Assembly: GCF_001949145.1 (NCBI RefSeq)
Contig: NW_019091443.1
Location: forward strand, 126,001-178,963
Length of the DNA stretch: 52,963 bases
From: Acanthaster planci
Taxonomy: Eukaryota > Echinodermata > Asteroidea > Valvatida > Acanthasteridae
Direction of reading: 5' to 3'
This document shows, one piece after another, positions 15,001-25,729 of the stretch (the stretch's first letter is position 1; each line of letters starts with the position of its first letter). Made by a program: the position numbers and the translations under genes. The notes beneath the pieces are model-generated. The model had not been told where the DNA came from and did no database searches. It saw only the letters and a list, made by a program, of their open reading frames with translations.

Positions 15001-18000
15001 CAATGATAGTTTACGTACGGCAAGCAGACGAAATGCTCAAACGAACAGCAGCAACGGACAATAGAGGACGTCATGTTAAACGGGTCCTGCGTGAAATCCA
15101 TGCGTGTGGCATGTATTTGCATGGCGCTTGATCATGATCATGCAGACGATTACCGCAAGACCAATCCACCCATGAGAAAAATGCCAATATTCAAGGAAAA
15201 AAAAGTAAAAAAACTGACACAATTACAAAGCTTTGTTTATAAAAATAAGCATGAGGGTCGGCAACAATATTTTTCAGTTTTTTTTTTTTTCAATAAAAAG
15301 GTTTAGGGTCGGCGTGATTTGCTAGGTTGGGTGGGTAACTGGAAGCACAACTACATGTATATCTTTGTTTGACCTACAATGTAAATATAGTCGACTCCCA
15401 TTATTATGAGGGCCGGCAGACTTTCACAATTCTGTCGTTATTGCTGGAGCGTCATTAAAACCGGAGCGTAATTTTTCACACTCATTTTGCACAAGTTTAT
15501 AGCCATGTACATGTCTGTTGTAATCATGTACAGGTACACCGATACCGCACGCCGAACACATGAAAAGACAATGATATGTGTCTCTTATTGATGCTGAATT
15601 TTTATCTAATGTTGATGAGAAATATTATATACGCGGTAAATAAAGTACATGTAAAAGTCAAATATTTGACAACCTGGATCAGAAGCCGCCGGGAATAGCC
15701 GAGTGAGAAGAAGCATTCAAGTCCGTGCCGGTAAGTACATGTACGTCACACGTCCTGAGTGTACGTTTTGCTTTCGTCATGAATTGGCTAAAACCAGTCA
15801 AAAGAGGGCGCCACTATTAACTGTATGTCCAGGATTTTTGTTGAGATGTAGGCCTAGATGAGATTATTTTCCTAGTGGAATTTTTCTTTAATACAAGCAA
15901 ATAATAGCTTTGGATTATGTTGATGCTTTTTGTAGGGCACATTTTCCTGCACCTGTTTTAAGGGGGGATGCGTTTCACATTAGATTTGCATTTAATGAAA
16001 TGGGACAGGAGAGGGCGCAATGTCATTGATTAAAGATTGGCGAGATGAAACAACATTACATTGAAGTTCGTTTGGAAAAAGTCGCTGTAAATGGGTTGAC
16101 AACAATACATTTGCTCGCATGGGGTCGGCACAAATCGTCGTCGTAGGCGGAGTCTCGCAATATCCGTGCACGTAATAACCAAATATTTCTCCATAGCAAT
16201 GAACACAAATTGTTCAGGACTGGGAGAATATGCTTGTTGCATCCGGGTTATCGTTATGACCGAGCTCGTAATAACGGGAGTCGACTGTATCCGAAGATAT
16301 GTTAAGGATGGGCTATGTACTGAGAAAACAGAAACCCGCATCACAGTGAAAAATGGATAGTGCTGGGGTCCTCTTCGGTAAATCCTGATCAGTTTTCAAT
16401 CATTGACTCACTTTGCTTGTATCCCTCCACCCGGCGGTAGACCTTCTATATCTGTTGTTGTCATAACATGCATTACCAAGTCAATGCCAACCCGCTCACC
16501 AAAACTGTCCATTATCTCTACAACGAAAAGAATGAAAATTACCATGCAAGCTGATAAAGTATTCAACAACAGGCCTCACTTATCTTTTGATCACAGCATC
16601 ATTCCAGGAAGAATTTGCACTTAAGACATAGTTACATCCACACTAATATATATATATTTATAATGTATGTGGAAGGCACCTGAGAGAATTTCACTTGCAT
16701 ATTTGGCAACTGGCTGCAGTCTTGACGGGAACTTAACAACTTACACATACATGTACATTGTACATGTGCAAGGAGGTTTTGGTTTTAAGTCCAATGCAGA
16801 CACTATCTGGCATCATGGACAATACTGCTCAATCTACACTTACATGTACTTGCAATTCAGTTAAGCTGGGGCAAAATTCAGTACCAAGTTCGGTTTCAAA
16901 CATGACGGTAACAGTAACACATGCAAATGAGTGGCTCAATTTAAATTTGCAATGATACACACTTCTATGGATAAAGGACCAGCTGTAAACTCCAAAAACA
17001 CGCTTAGCACTGTCATCAATGGAATCACACAGGTTTAGTTTGAAGAAATCCCACACAAGTTATAACATTTCCAGGCTACTGAAGTATCCATTGGGTCTTT
17101 TAATTGTAGCGCTTTGCTACTGTCTAGACTATTAATCTCCACGGGCAAGGGTCTCCTTCATGTAAGTACCAGTAGTACCACAACCACCATGATTCTGCGT
17201 GCCTGCTTTAGCTTTCGATTCTTAGGGTTATCCTGTGTCACCTCTATTAATCACAAGTTGCAACCGATTGGATTCTTTAGGAATACTGAGATTACCTGTA
17301 TCAGAGACAGAGGATAGTTCATTCAGGGCTTCACTTAGTGCAGAAGCTACCCCGTACCGGATTTAATTTATCTTAGATGCCATTAATTAAATGGTCTAAA
17401 TATGGGCAAACTAGTCTGGTTATACCTGGCCATGATCCTCAGCCATGTCTGCAGCACATTACTATATTTATGGATGTTCTGCTCAATCCAGGTCCAACAA
17501 GTACATTGCGCACAGGCACCAGTCTTGGTAGTTGTAGTTCTGTTAGGAATTGCTTGCTCTTCAGTGGAATTTACTTAAAACCTAAACCCGTCGTCAGTCG
17601 TTAAGAAATCCAACAACTTGTAATCGCCCTATTCCAACTGAATTGAAAGCAAACAGGATCCTCCTGTTCAGGGGAAGGCAATCAGCAGGCCTGGCAAACA
17701 GGTAGGTGAAGGTACCAAAGTAAAATTCCTGTTCATTTTGGTTACAGACCAGATCACATTTATTACCACGATCACGAAAACCATGCCTATATCCTTATTC
17801 CTATATGGTACAACCTATGGAGGTCTCTGAAAATCCTCTAAAACTTGGTATCTTGAATGCTAGATGACCCCAACACTAATAGTTTTTCAGTGATTCTTGA
17901 ATCTGTGGGTCTCCAGCAAACACATCAACATGCATGAGATGGATCACATTTAGATCTTGTTACTACCCATCAATCAGAAACTGTTTTGGAAAGCCCTCCA

Positions 18001-21000
18001 ACTCTGCATCATCTTTTCTCTGATCACTTGTCTGTTCTATGTACATGTAACTTGACACAGATGAAACCGCCCTTCCCTGCTGAAGAGATTGGTGCGTCAG
18101 GAGGTAGTCGAGCTGACCTACATGTGCATGTACTTGTATACCAACGGACCAGTAATTCTCACTGCTTTTCAGAAGTAATTCATGCTGTATTGTTTTACTA
18201 CCTCCCATGAATATTCAACTCATAAAATGAAGGAAATCTAGTAACATACTCCTGCTGCAAGTAGGTGCCAAGGTTCAGTTCGGTTCGGGTTCGGACATGT
18301 ACAGGTATACATATGTCCAATGCACACTGAGACTTCGAAGAGCTCACTACAAACATACCATACTTCCATGTACATGTATATACAACGTAATACATGAATA
18401 CAAGCAATGAATCTCCTCTCCTTTCTCATCCAATAGCAACTTCGATTTGAACACATTTTTTTCTAAACTATTTCCCCATTCAGGAGTTAACATTCCATAG
18501 AAAATTACCATCTCAGGTGTGATATTTTCTGACCGTAATTTGTCGACCAAAGACAGTTGCGCTTGGAGCACACTTGACTCAAAGCAATCATAGGATATGT
18601 GAAAACTGAAAGAACAGACTGCACAAATGGGACTTTCCTCAAATACAGGATAAAAGATCCATCAAATCAGATTTCAAGCAAATTGTGTTTTGGTTATTTT
18701 TCACGAAACAGATTCAACTGCATGAATTAAACTATGGCATGCAATGTATTCGAAGAAGAACCTTGGTTTGAAGTCAGCATTCTTTCCTAGGACAGTGCCC
18801 ATGGCCAAAGGGGCAATTTTCCATCAGTCGTTTTTCACACAGATACGGCATTTTGTTATTTGAGATTTACGAACAATTTCGTAACCTGGCAAAATACCAA
18901 TACAACGTATTCATATTACAACTTCGATCAAATATGATCAAACTATACAGCAAGGAAACCAAATAAAAAACAAGCAAGGCCACCGCTCCAACCAAATCTT
19001 GTCGCATGCTGGAGCACTGCACCGGCCACCGTCTGGCAAAAAAGCATTCCCTCTGGAGTTGCCTTCTACTGAGCATGAGTTGGATTATGATCAGGATCAA
19101 ATCAAAATTTGTTTTGCACAGCCATTTACGACAAAAATGCACAATATCTGAATATAATTAAGCACTATTGTACATTGTACAATAGACTGGTTCCATTAAG
19201 ATTACTTGCCACACTCTAAGTGTCTACGCCGCAGGTTTTTGAGGGAATTTTTGGAGCTACCAGAAAATACCACACTACAACGGGCTGGATACACACACAC
19301 ACCAGGATGACGTCACCCAGGCACGTATCATTTCTACTTCCCAGACACGCAGTGGAATTGGCCAATGATGTGCTACAATTTGTTCGGGATATATTTACGA
19401 GGAGTAATAAAACAGTTCTTCAGAGAAACCAAGCAGGTTAGGACATTTCTTAAATAACAGGGGCTGTACTCACGTAATAAACCTCCTACATGTATGCAAA
19501 TGTGCTTTCAACCACTCACTGTACCTTTTGTTTTTGCTTCCAGTGCTTGATCTAACTCTGCCTCTTTGGAAAGGGCCTGCTGTGACACCTTAGGTGCATT
19601 TTCAAGTGTGACAATGATGATACTCATGTTATCACGGCTCCCCTACAAGGAAGGAACATAAAGCCCAATGTGAAACAAGTTCAGAGGTTAATCATTATGG
19701 CTGCACTGAAGAGACTTTACTCAATGACTTGTTTTTTCTTGAAGGATGGGGAAAAGTTGCCCACCTTCACACCATCACCTTGAACTGGACAAATGCACTA
19801 AAGTTACATACCTGCCGTGGACTTGTGAACAAAAGATATTCATACGATACAGGAAGGGAAGACGTTCTGTGGACTTACCCATAGCCACAGGACGTTTGCC
19901 CGTCTCTTACATGTAAGGGAAGTTTGGAGGCATTTGGGGGTTAGGGTTATCCGTAGTAAAAGGAAAAGGATTAGTCAAAGAAATATTTTACAAAAATCCA
20001 GCTGAAAATCATGTTCCAAGTTGAAGAAAAACGGGTATTTCACTGAGTGTTCTTGCACGTAACTGCACAAAAACAAGGAATGTACATACATGTACATGTA
20101 AGCACTACACTGTAGGAAAGTAACGTAATTGAATGTGTGTGGCCAAATGCATGGAAAACCAATGCTGGTAGCTACTTGTGTGTATATGTGTTCATCTCAA
20201 TTGTCACAAAATTGTCAGGTCAATGAATTTGACATTTCTTTTTGGAAAAAAAACTGATTCTGCAGCTGATTAAAACGAACCAAGATGCAAATCTGCAGAG
20301 GGCCAGTACTCATTGGGGCCACCATACCTCCTCCTCAGAAGAGAGCATGAGGAAAATATAATTTACACGTCTGCCTTCTTTGGCAGCTGGATTTCATTTT
20401 CTGAATGATGAACTAAAAATAAATACATTGCACTGTGGCTACATCTTCAAATTAGTGATTTCACCTGAAACAGCCTTAGAAAATATGTTACATGACTAAT
20501 TCAAATAAGCAAAAATTCACACTTAAATTTGGAGGTACATGTACTTGGCTTAGAATGACGTACTTGTACATGTATGTATGGTACATGTACACGCACATGT
20601 ACTATAGCATAATAAAAACTTGACGACCATGTACATGTACATGTATATCCCACATGCCCTATAACCTGAAAAATTATCTGGTCGCTAGTGTCATCTTCAA
20701 CTGACAAAACTACAAGTGGTAGCATGCTGCAGTAAAGATCCTTCAAGGATAAACACTACAAGTCCTTCAATGAAACCTGCATGGATGCTCTGAAAAGAAA
20801 TATGTAAAATTATCTAAATAAACTTCCCATTTAGAATAAAATACTTTTGCGGTTCATACTTTTTGAGACACCTACGTGTAATTAACACTTTGATTCAGCT
20901 TGCCAATGTTTTATCATTATACTTGCAGTGGCAGTAAGCACAATAACCTACCTTGCATAGGCACGTATCAACCACCATGTTGCAGACTTCTTTCAAGTTG

Positions 21001-21791
21001 TCAGTCAGTTCTAGCCGTGATCGTATAAAGCGACAAACCTCTTCATTACTCATGACATCCCAGATTCCATCACAAGCAAGAACAATAAACTCATCATCAG
21101 GCTGCCGCGGTATTACTTTGATATCAGGCTCTGGAGAGACAAGTTGCTCAGTAGAACCCATTCCAAAATTGCTTTTGTATTCATAATCTCCTAAGGCCCT
21201 TGATACTGCTAGTGATCCATTTACTCGCTGGATCATAACTGTTCCGCCGGCTTTCTCAATTCGATTCTTCTCATTTTGCTTACTTGGCTTGTGGTCCTCT
21301 GTAGAGAAACACACTGTTCCCTTACGACTTAACAATGCACGAGAATCACCACAATTAGCAAAAAAAATATGCTTTGGTGAGATAATAGTCCCAACAGCTG
21401 TAGATCCACTCTTGTCATTCTCTCTTGTTAATATGTCTCTCATCTTTTTATCAATGTTAAGGAAACCAGTCCTCAGTCCCATTTTCACATTGTCTTCTGT
21501 CGGTTGGAAAGTAGGACCTGGCTTGTCACAGCCTTTGAACTCTTTATTTGAAGTGATCTCATCCAATAAATTTTTGGCACAGTATTTAGCAACTTTGGAG
21601 CCTGCGTGGCCATCGTACACAGCAAAGAATGACCAGTCTTTGAGGCCAAACGGAAGGCCAATGACAGCGGTATGGGCGTCCTCCATCTCCACTCGCCAGC
21701 CCTGCATGCTGCAAAGGGCAAAGCGCAAGCCATTGCCGCAGCCAACTTCATTCTCTTTCTCCATCTTTGGCTTATCAAGGAATGCCCCCAT
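12047..21791 (-). CDS. PPM1A: PPM1A/PPM1B-type protein phosphatase 2C (complete coding sequence)
   Basis: Five coding exons (20952-21791, 19525-19642, 16412-16517, 13165-13222, 12047-12070) join in frame to give 381 residues; human PPM1A has 382. PPM1A/B are Mg/Mn-dependent serine/threonine phosphatases acting on targets such as stress kinases, SMADs and AMPK. The amino terminus [12 protein letters not shown] matches vertebrate PPM1A/B and carries an N-myristoylation glycine at position 2. R33 ([11 protein letters not shown]) binds phosphate in this family, D60 (YDGHAG) binds metal, and there are further metal sites in DGIWDVM and GSRDNMS. The carboxy-terminal helical domain contains LPPGGG and IEAIVNRLN and ends in SDDAW, like the vertebrate TDDMW tail. 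Start choice rests on the conserved MGAF beginning. An invertebrate single-copy gene could equally be named PPM1B. Confidence 0.95.
12309..12851. mobile_element. Foldback element in a PPM1A intron
   Basis: The arm at about 12309-12480 is the inverse of the arm at about 12680-12851. Matching blocks include TTCACATGAAGTA, CCCCATTA, CAAAATGAATAAAA, CCCCTTTTGGCC and CAGGCTGATTG. The centre (12580-12680) is itself palindromic around CACAGGCAAACA. There is no transposase frame; it is a long-armed miniature element. Confidence 0.75.
13165..13222 (-). CDS. PPM1A: PPM1A exon with IEAIVNRLN
   Basis: The acceptor is cttggacag and the donor is gtaggt. It encodes [19 protein letters not shown] after the split lysine, matching the human NVIEAVYNRLN stretch. 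Confidence 0.92.
13661..14446. mobile_element. Tc1/mariner-like non-autonomous element in a PPM1A intron
   Basis: It begins TACAGTAAAATCTCGATAAG and ends GACTCGAGATTTTACTGTA, a terminal inverted repeat of about 25 bases flanked by TA. At 786 bases with no transposase frame it is a deletion derivative or miniature element. Confidence 0.8.
14456..14472. repeat. GTAC microsatellite
   Basis: About four GTAC units in a row, ten bases beyond the end of the neighbouring mariner-like element. Confidence 0.7.
15388..16290. mobile_element. Tc1/mariner-like non-autonomous element, second family, in a PPM1A intron
   Basis: The left end reads ATAGTCGACTCCCATTATTA and the right end, reverse-complemented, reads ATACAGTCGACTCCCGTTAT; the inverted match extends to about 25 bases. 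It is about 900 bases long with no transposase frame. It sits just upstream (in genome coordinates) of the exon at 16412. Confidence 0.8.
16412..16517 (-). CDS. PPM1A: PPM1A exon, C-terminal helical domain
   Basis: The acceptor is cgttgtag and the donor is gtgagt. It completes a split glutamate codon and encodes [20 protein letters not shown] then [11 protein letters not shown]. Human PPM1A has SLPPGGELASK at the same place. Confidence 0.92.
16646..16658. repeat. AT microsatellite
   Basis: A short ATATATATATAT tract in a PPM1A intron. Confidence 0.8.
17380..18230 (+). pseudogene. Decayed LINE fragment, 5' part with 2A-like motif and endonuclease remnant
   Basis: It lies inside a PPM1A intron, on the opposite strand. 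At 17473-17496 the frame reads DVLLNPGP, the 2A-like motif seen near the start of some non-LTR retrotransposon proteins. Downstream, about 17840-18060, broken frames give [38 protein letters not shown] and [10 protein letters not shown], which match the end of the APE-type endonuclease domain of CR1/L2-like LINEs (the SDH motif). Stops and frame changes show it is dead. Confidence 0.6.
19525..19642 (-). CDS. PPM1A: PPM1A exon, end of catalytic domain
   Basis: The acceptor is ccttgtag and the donor is gtacag. It encodes [20 protein letters not shown] and continues through [15 protein letters not shown]284 of GSRDN is the conserved metal ligand. Confidence 0.94.
20525..20650. repeat. Clustered ACATGTAC repeats
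   Basis: Several imperfect runs of TACATGTAC, GTATGTAC and ACATGTACACGCACATGTAC lie within about 125 bases, in a PPM1A intron. Confidence 0.75.
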
Positions 21792-22031
21792 AGTTCCTAC
21801 CCTCTCCTCTGTAACGGCTCAAGCACTTTTTTTAATCGCATCAACTATCTCTGCCACTGGTAGCTTCTTGACAAAGTAAGCACTATCTCCTCACTGCGAT
21901 ACAACAGGCAACTCCATATTGATGTGAAAATCTTGTCCATTACTCATTCAATCTTCAGTTCCTCAGCCACATACAGATGGCCGAAAGCTACAGCTTCAGA
22001 TGAGGTCATTGGTCTGATTTCTAGCAAGGAT
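20952..22031 (-). CDS. PPM1A: PPM1A first coding exon with 5' UTR
   Basis: The acceptor CTGTCACAG lies above 22031, so this exon is internal in the transcript. 22031-21792 is 5' UTR. The ATG is at 21789-21791 and 280 codons follow, to AAG before the donor gtaggt. One exon carries nearly the whole catalytic domain from MGAFLDK to VVDTCLCK. Confidence 0.93.
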
Positions 22032-22581
22032 CTGTGACAGGAAGACAAAAATTAGATGATTAAAAAAATGACAGGCAGAACTTGCCCATGAGAACCTTGT
22101 CACATCCTCACGGTAAGAAGTCACACAGGAAGGAGTCTCACATGTGTCTTCTATGCAACACTACTCATCTGTGAAGTATGCGCAAACTACCAGGGTACAT
22201 GTGCATGTGCATACAAGCCTACAAAGCATTACATCATTTCCTGCCATTGCAAGTGCATTAACCCTCAGCACTTCAGAGGTACACATTCATGCCACAGGCT
22301 AAGTAATCACATCTGCAAATGAGCTTGGCAGCTTCTCATGGTGAAGGTGGCAAGTTAAGTAAAAAGGTTTTCGGTCGCACCATGCAAGGATATCTCTTTT
22401 GGGAGTATGTGTACATGCACATCTCCTGACAACAGAAAAGAGCATATTGCAACATTTTAGCTAGTGAGCCGTGCAGCCGTGTTTTGCATGGCCAGTTTTG
22501 TGAGATCACAGCCCATTTTTTCAAGCATGGCCTGGCGGTGCAAATCAAGCTGTACACTACTTAATTCGACGCAGATCCCGA

Positions 22582-22633
22582 AAAAATTTGAATATAAAAT
22601 CTGAGCTAAAAATTTGAACATAAAATCTGAGCT
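22582..22633. repeat. Tandem duplication, 26-base unit
   Basis: Two adjacent copies of a unit ending ATAAAATCTGAGCT differ at one base (22582-22607 and 22608-22633). It immediately precedes a LINE 3' fragment. Confidence 0.85.
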
Positions 22634-22672
22634 AAAACTGCTAGCACTATAATTGGCTATAAACTACATGCA

Positions 22673-23134
22673 ATGGAAGAACTTTATGAGGCAAGGGTCT
22701 TAAAGTGCATGTCAATCATTTCAGATGGATTCCATCCAGTGAACGACTTATTTCAGCAGATGAGATCAGATAAACGTTACAGATCAATTCGCGCAGATTC
22801 GACTCGAACCTTGAACAGTTTTTATCCAAGTGCAGTTCGCTTATTGAACGTACATGTACAGGTGCAATCAAAGTCCTAATCAGTGATTCATCAGATTTTA
22901 TTGTCATCTTAATCCCATTTTATTAAATCAATCGTTATTTTACTTGATATGCTGTCTGAAATTATTTGTTGTAATTCTGGTGTGAATTTTTGTAGTGTCG
23001 TTTATTATTGTTCTGTACACATATTTTGATTATCATGTTTTTAACGCTCGCAAAACCACAACGAATTTCAATGTATTTCATTAACTATATTGGATACAAA
23101 TGATATTAAATAAATGAAATTGAAATTGAATTCA
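22673..23134 (+). pseudogene. 5'-truncated LINE, C-terminal frame and 3' tail
   Basis: The frame from 22673 to 22879 contains HPVNDLFQQMRSDKRYRS and NSFYPSAVRLLN, which resemble the carboxy end of many non-LTR retrotransposon ORF2 proteins (a spacer, then 'F.P.AI.LLN'). About 250 bases later comes the tail TGAAATTGAAATTGAATT, the short tandem repeat typical of L2/CR1-like 3' ends. It lies in the PPM1A 5' intron, opposite strand. Confidence 0.6.
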
Positions 23135-23764
23135 GTCTTTTCCCCATGCTTTTCCCCCATCAACCATTCCAAAATAAAAAATACCCTGCAGTAAAGTACA
23201 TCATGTATGCTGGGATTACGATTCGGACGGTCAAACGTATCATTAATGCCGACAGGTGGGTTCCCATACTTATAAATAATGAACTGCATGTACATGTACA
23301 GCACCGCGTCTATCAACTTGTACCAAATGAATACAGGGAGCCATACTTGTTCACCAGTGATCAATCATACATGTAATCAACCTCATTCCATACGATTGTT
23401 AGCCGCAATATTGCACCCACTCTCGTACATGTACAAGGTAGTCCATGGGGATGAGGTTGACATATCATTGTTTCGGGGCTTGCGCTGCTTGCTCACAATA
23501 TCATCCAGAATGAAATGAAAATAACGGATTTCTTCTCGAAAATAAAGGTTGACCTACAAGTAATCTTTGTTATTGTCAATAATCAGCATAAAGCTTGTTT
23601 ACTGTAGGTATCAACTCAGGTATCATGTATCAACTCAATCATCTACTGTGAAACATGTAGGTCTCAAGTTATGGAGTTCCAAGGATTTTTCCTTGCAATG
23701 TGCATCTAGTCTCTCAGCATCCAAACACAAATTTATAAAAGTAAATTACTAATTAACTATTTAA

Positions 23765-24020
23765 GTAATCATCAATTTCTTTCTCATGGGGTTGCAGCAG
23801 GCAAAGGCTACATGGTCATGTACATGCGCTGTATTTAATATTGGTCGTGTTATTTGTAAAGTGTTAGTGTGTTGTTGTCTTTGTTTATTTGCAACTGGGG
23901 ACCCCCACTCAACAAGCACTGCTTCTTGGGGCCCCCATCCACATATATACATGTACACTTTGTGAAACTGTTTCCGAAGAGTAATATTATGTGGAAAATA
24001 AAGTGAACTGAACTGAACTA
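23765..24020 (+). mobile_element. LINE 3' end with stem-loop and GAACT tail
   Basis: GGGGACCCCCACTCAACAAG pairs with the following TTGGGGCCCCC to form a hairpin. This is followed by AATAAAG and a GTGAACTGAACTGAAC tail. That layout (G/C-rich hairpin, polyadenylation-like signal, short tandem repeat) is the usual 3' end of CR1/L2-like LINEs. Confidence 0.5.
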
Positions 24021-24309
24021 CACGTAGGTTATTCTACCCTAACAATCTGACCATGGACAAAAATTGTTGATCTCTCCTGATGCCATGTTCAGACTTGTAC
24101 ACAAGCCCGAGTAAGTGGCCTGCCTGTGGTGTACATGGGTGCAAGTACAGTGTGCATGTACAATGTATTTTTTCATCCACACGGAAGTCAAGTCCTGTAC
24201 CCAATTTGCTTGTTCTTAGCCAAACTGCTGAAGGAAACATGCATGTAGGAATACTGGGATTCATTTTATATCATTATTTATTTTTGTTTCAAACGTCATG
24301 TTTTTGAGT

Positions 24310-24585
24310 TTTGAGTATCAAATCTCAAAAATGCAGACCTTGAATGAAGGCCTTGATAATTTAGAGTTCAATTCAGGCCTTGAAAATTTAGATGTCGAGT
24401 GAATAACTGAAAAATTTAGAAAATCACAAAATCAGAAGTTCAGTGAATGACTTGAAAATGCAGAAGTTGATTGAAAGACTCAGAAAGTTAGAAATCAAGT
24501 GAAAGACTTGAACATTCAGATGGAATGACTCAACAATTCATTAGTCAAGTGAATGACTCAAATTTGGATTTCAAGTGAACTACAC
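24310..24585. repeat. Degenerate roughly 30-base tandem repeat
   Basis: About eight to nine imperfect units of the type GAATGACTTGAAAATTCAGA follow one another, each with a CAAGTGAA or CAGTGAA block. Frames through it contain stops, so it looks like an old minisatellite rather than a coding repeat. Confidence 0.65.
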
Positions 24586-24720
24586 AGGCCACCATGAGAG
24601 AATAATAGCAGTGTTCTCTATCGCTGGGCTCATGCAGAAATTGCCAGTCAGTGTACAGGTGTAGGCACTTGATTCACACTGATGTATCGATGCAGATTAC
24701 CAAAATCCTGTTGTCAAAAC

Positions 24721-24906
24721 TTAGGAGCATTGTAACAGAAACTATTTGCATGTACATGTTTTAATGCATCTGGGACTTAATATTTTGAGTGATGTAAAGC
24801 AAGAAACAGCAATTTTAGGAGCATTGGAACAGAAACTATTTGCGTACATGTTTTAATGCATCTGGGACTTAATATTTTGAGTGATGTAAAGCAAGAAACA
24901 GCAATT
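24721..24906. repeat. Tandem duplication, 94-base unit
   Basis: 24721-24814 and 24815-24906 are almost identical. The second copy lacks two bases in the ACATGTAC stretch and has a few substitutions, so the duplication is recent. Confidence 0.92.
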
Positions 24907-25084
24907 TTGGTGTACAAACTACCTGGGCATGTTGAGTAAGTAGTGGCATCGTATGATGACTACTGGGGTTCATAGCGACCACTTTCAAATAAAACAGCAT
25001 ATGGCTATGAGACTCAAGCAGGACCAACAGAAAAGAGTACATGTAGGTGCAACATTCCTAGCCACTAGCAACATATTTTAATCA

Positions 25085-25390
25085 CACGACTGTCCCAGCT
25101 GTGTGATTGGGCTCATGCTGCAGGATGCCCAACCTGTGCTGTGATGGCTGTGTAGCTGTGACAGTTGAAACAAGATTCCACCCTCACCTGCTAAAATGGT
25201 CAAACTGCCATGTGGGGGTTGTTCTGCCATTGGTCCAGGGTTGCCACCACATGTGCACCGTGTGATGCACACGAAGTGTAAAACTTATGTGACTTGTAAA
25301 ATCTTGCAATTTGTCACAGCTACACAGCGCAGCACATGTTGTGCATACAGCGGGTATCAGCTTACAAGTCACGCAGCAAGGACAGTCATG
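25085..25390. mobile_element. Foldback element
   Basis: The left half (CACGACTGTCC... then GGCTGTGTAGCTGTGACA) is repeated in inverse in the right half (TGTCACAGCTACACAGC... then GGACAGTCATG). The arms are imperfect and roughly 85 bases. No coding frame. Confidence 0.6.
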
Positions 25391-25621
25391 CAATGAAAAC
25401 ACAATATCCCCCCCCCGTTCCAAAAAATTTAAAATGTTAGATTTTTTGAAATGTTTCCTCAGCATTTTTCATTTTGTAGCTACGTGCTATTTAAAAGCTT
25501 TTCCAGTATTTAGAAAAGTCAGTAAAGTGTACAGTTTTACTTTATAGACTAAATACAAACTGTAGTTTCTCGCGCAATAAGTCTATGGATGAACATAGTC
25601 CTCCAAGACGCATGCATGACT

Positions 25622-25729
25622 GGCCTATACATGGTCTGGGCACAAGACTTGTTGATCGTGATGTTTGGGAGTGCTACCAACAACTGTTTCCTGGTCAATT
25701 AGCTTGTGCCCAGACTACATATGGGCCTC
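25622..25729. mobile_element. Small inverted-repeat element
   Basis: GGCCTATACATGGTCTGGGC with CACAAG is inverted at the right end as CTTGTGCCCAGACTACATAT. The inside contains CTGGTCAATTA, also found in the foldback at 48509-48688, so the two may be related. Confidence 0.55.

Noticed and set aside
18347-18571. A minus-strand frame ([19 protein letters not shown]...) in a PPM1A intron
   Set aside because: It looks protein-like, but it has no good splice sites, and PPM1A exons on both sides already join in frame without it.
21289-21879. A 196-codon plus-strand frame
   Set aside because: It is antisense to the PPM1A catalytic exon, whose own frame is clearly the conserved one.
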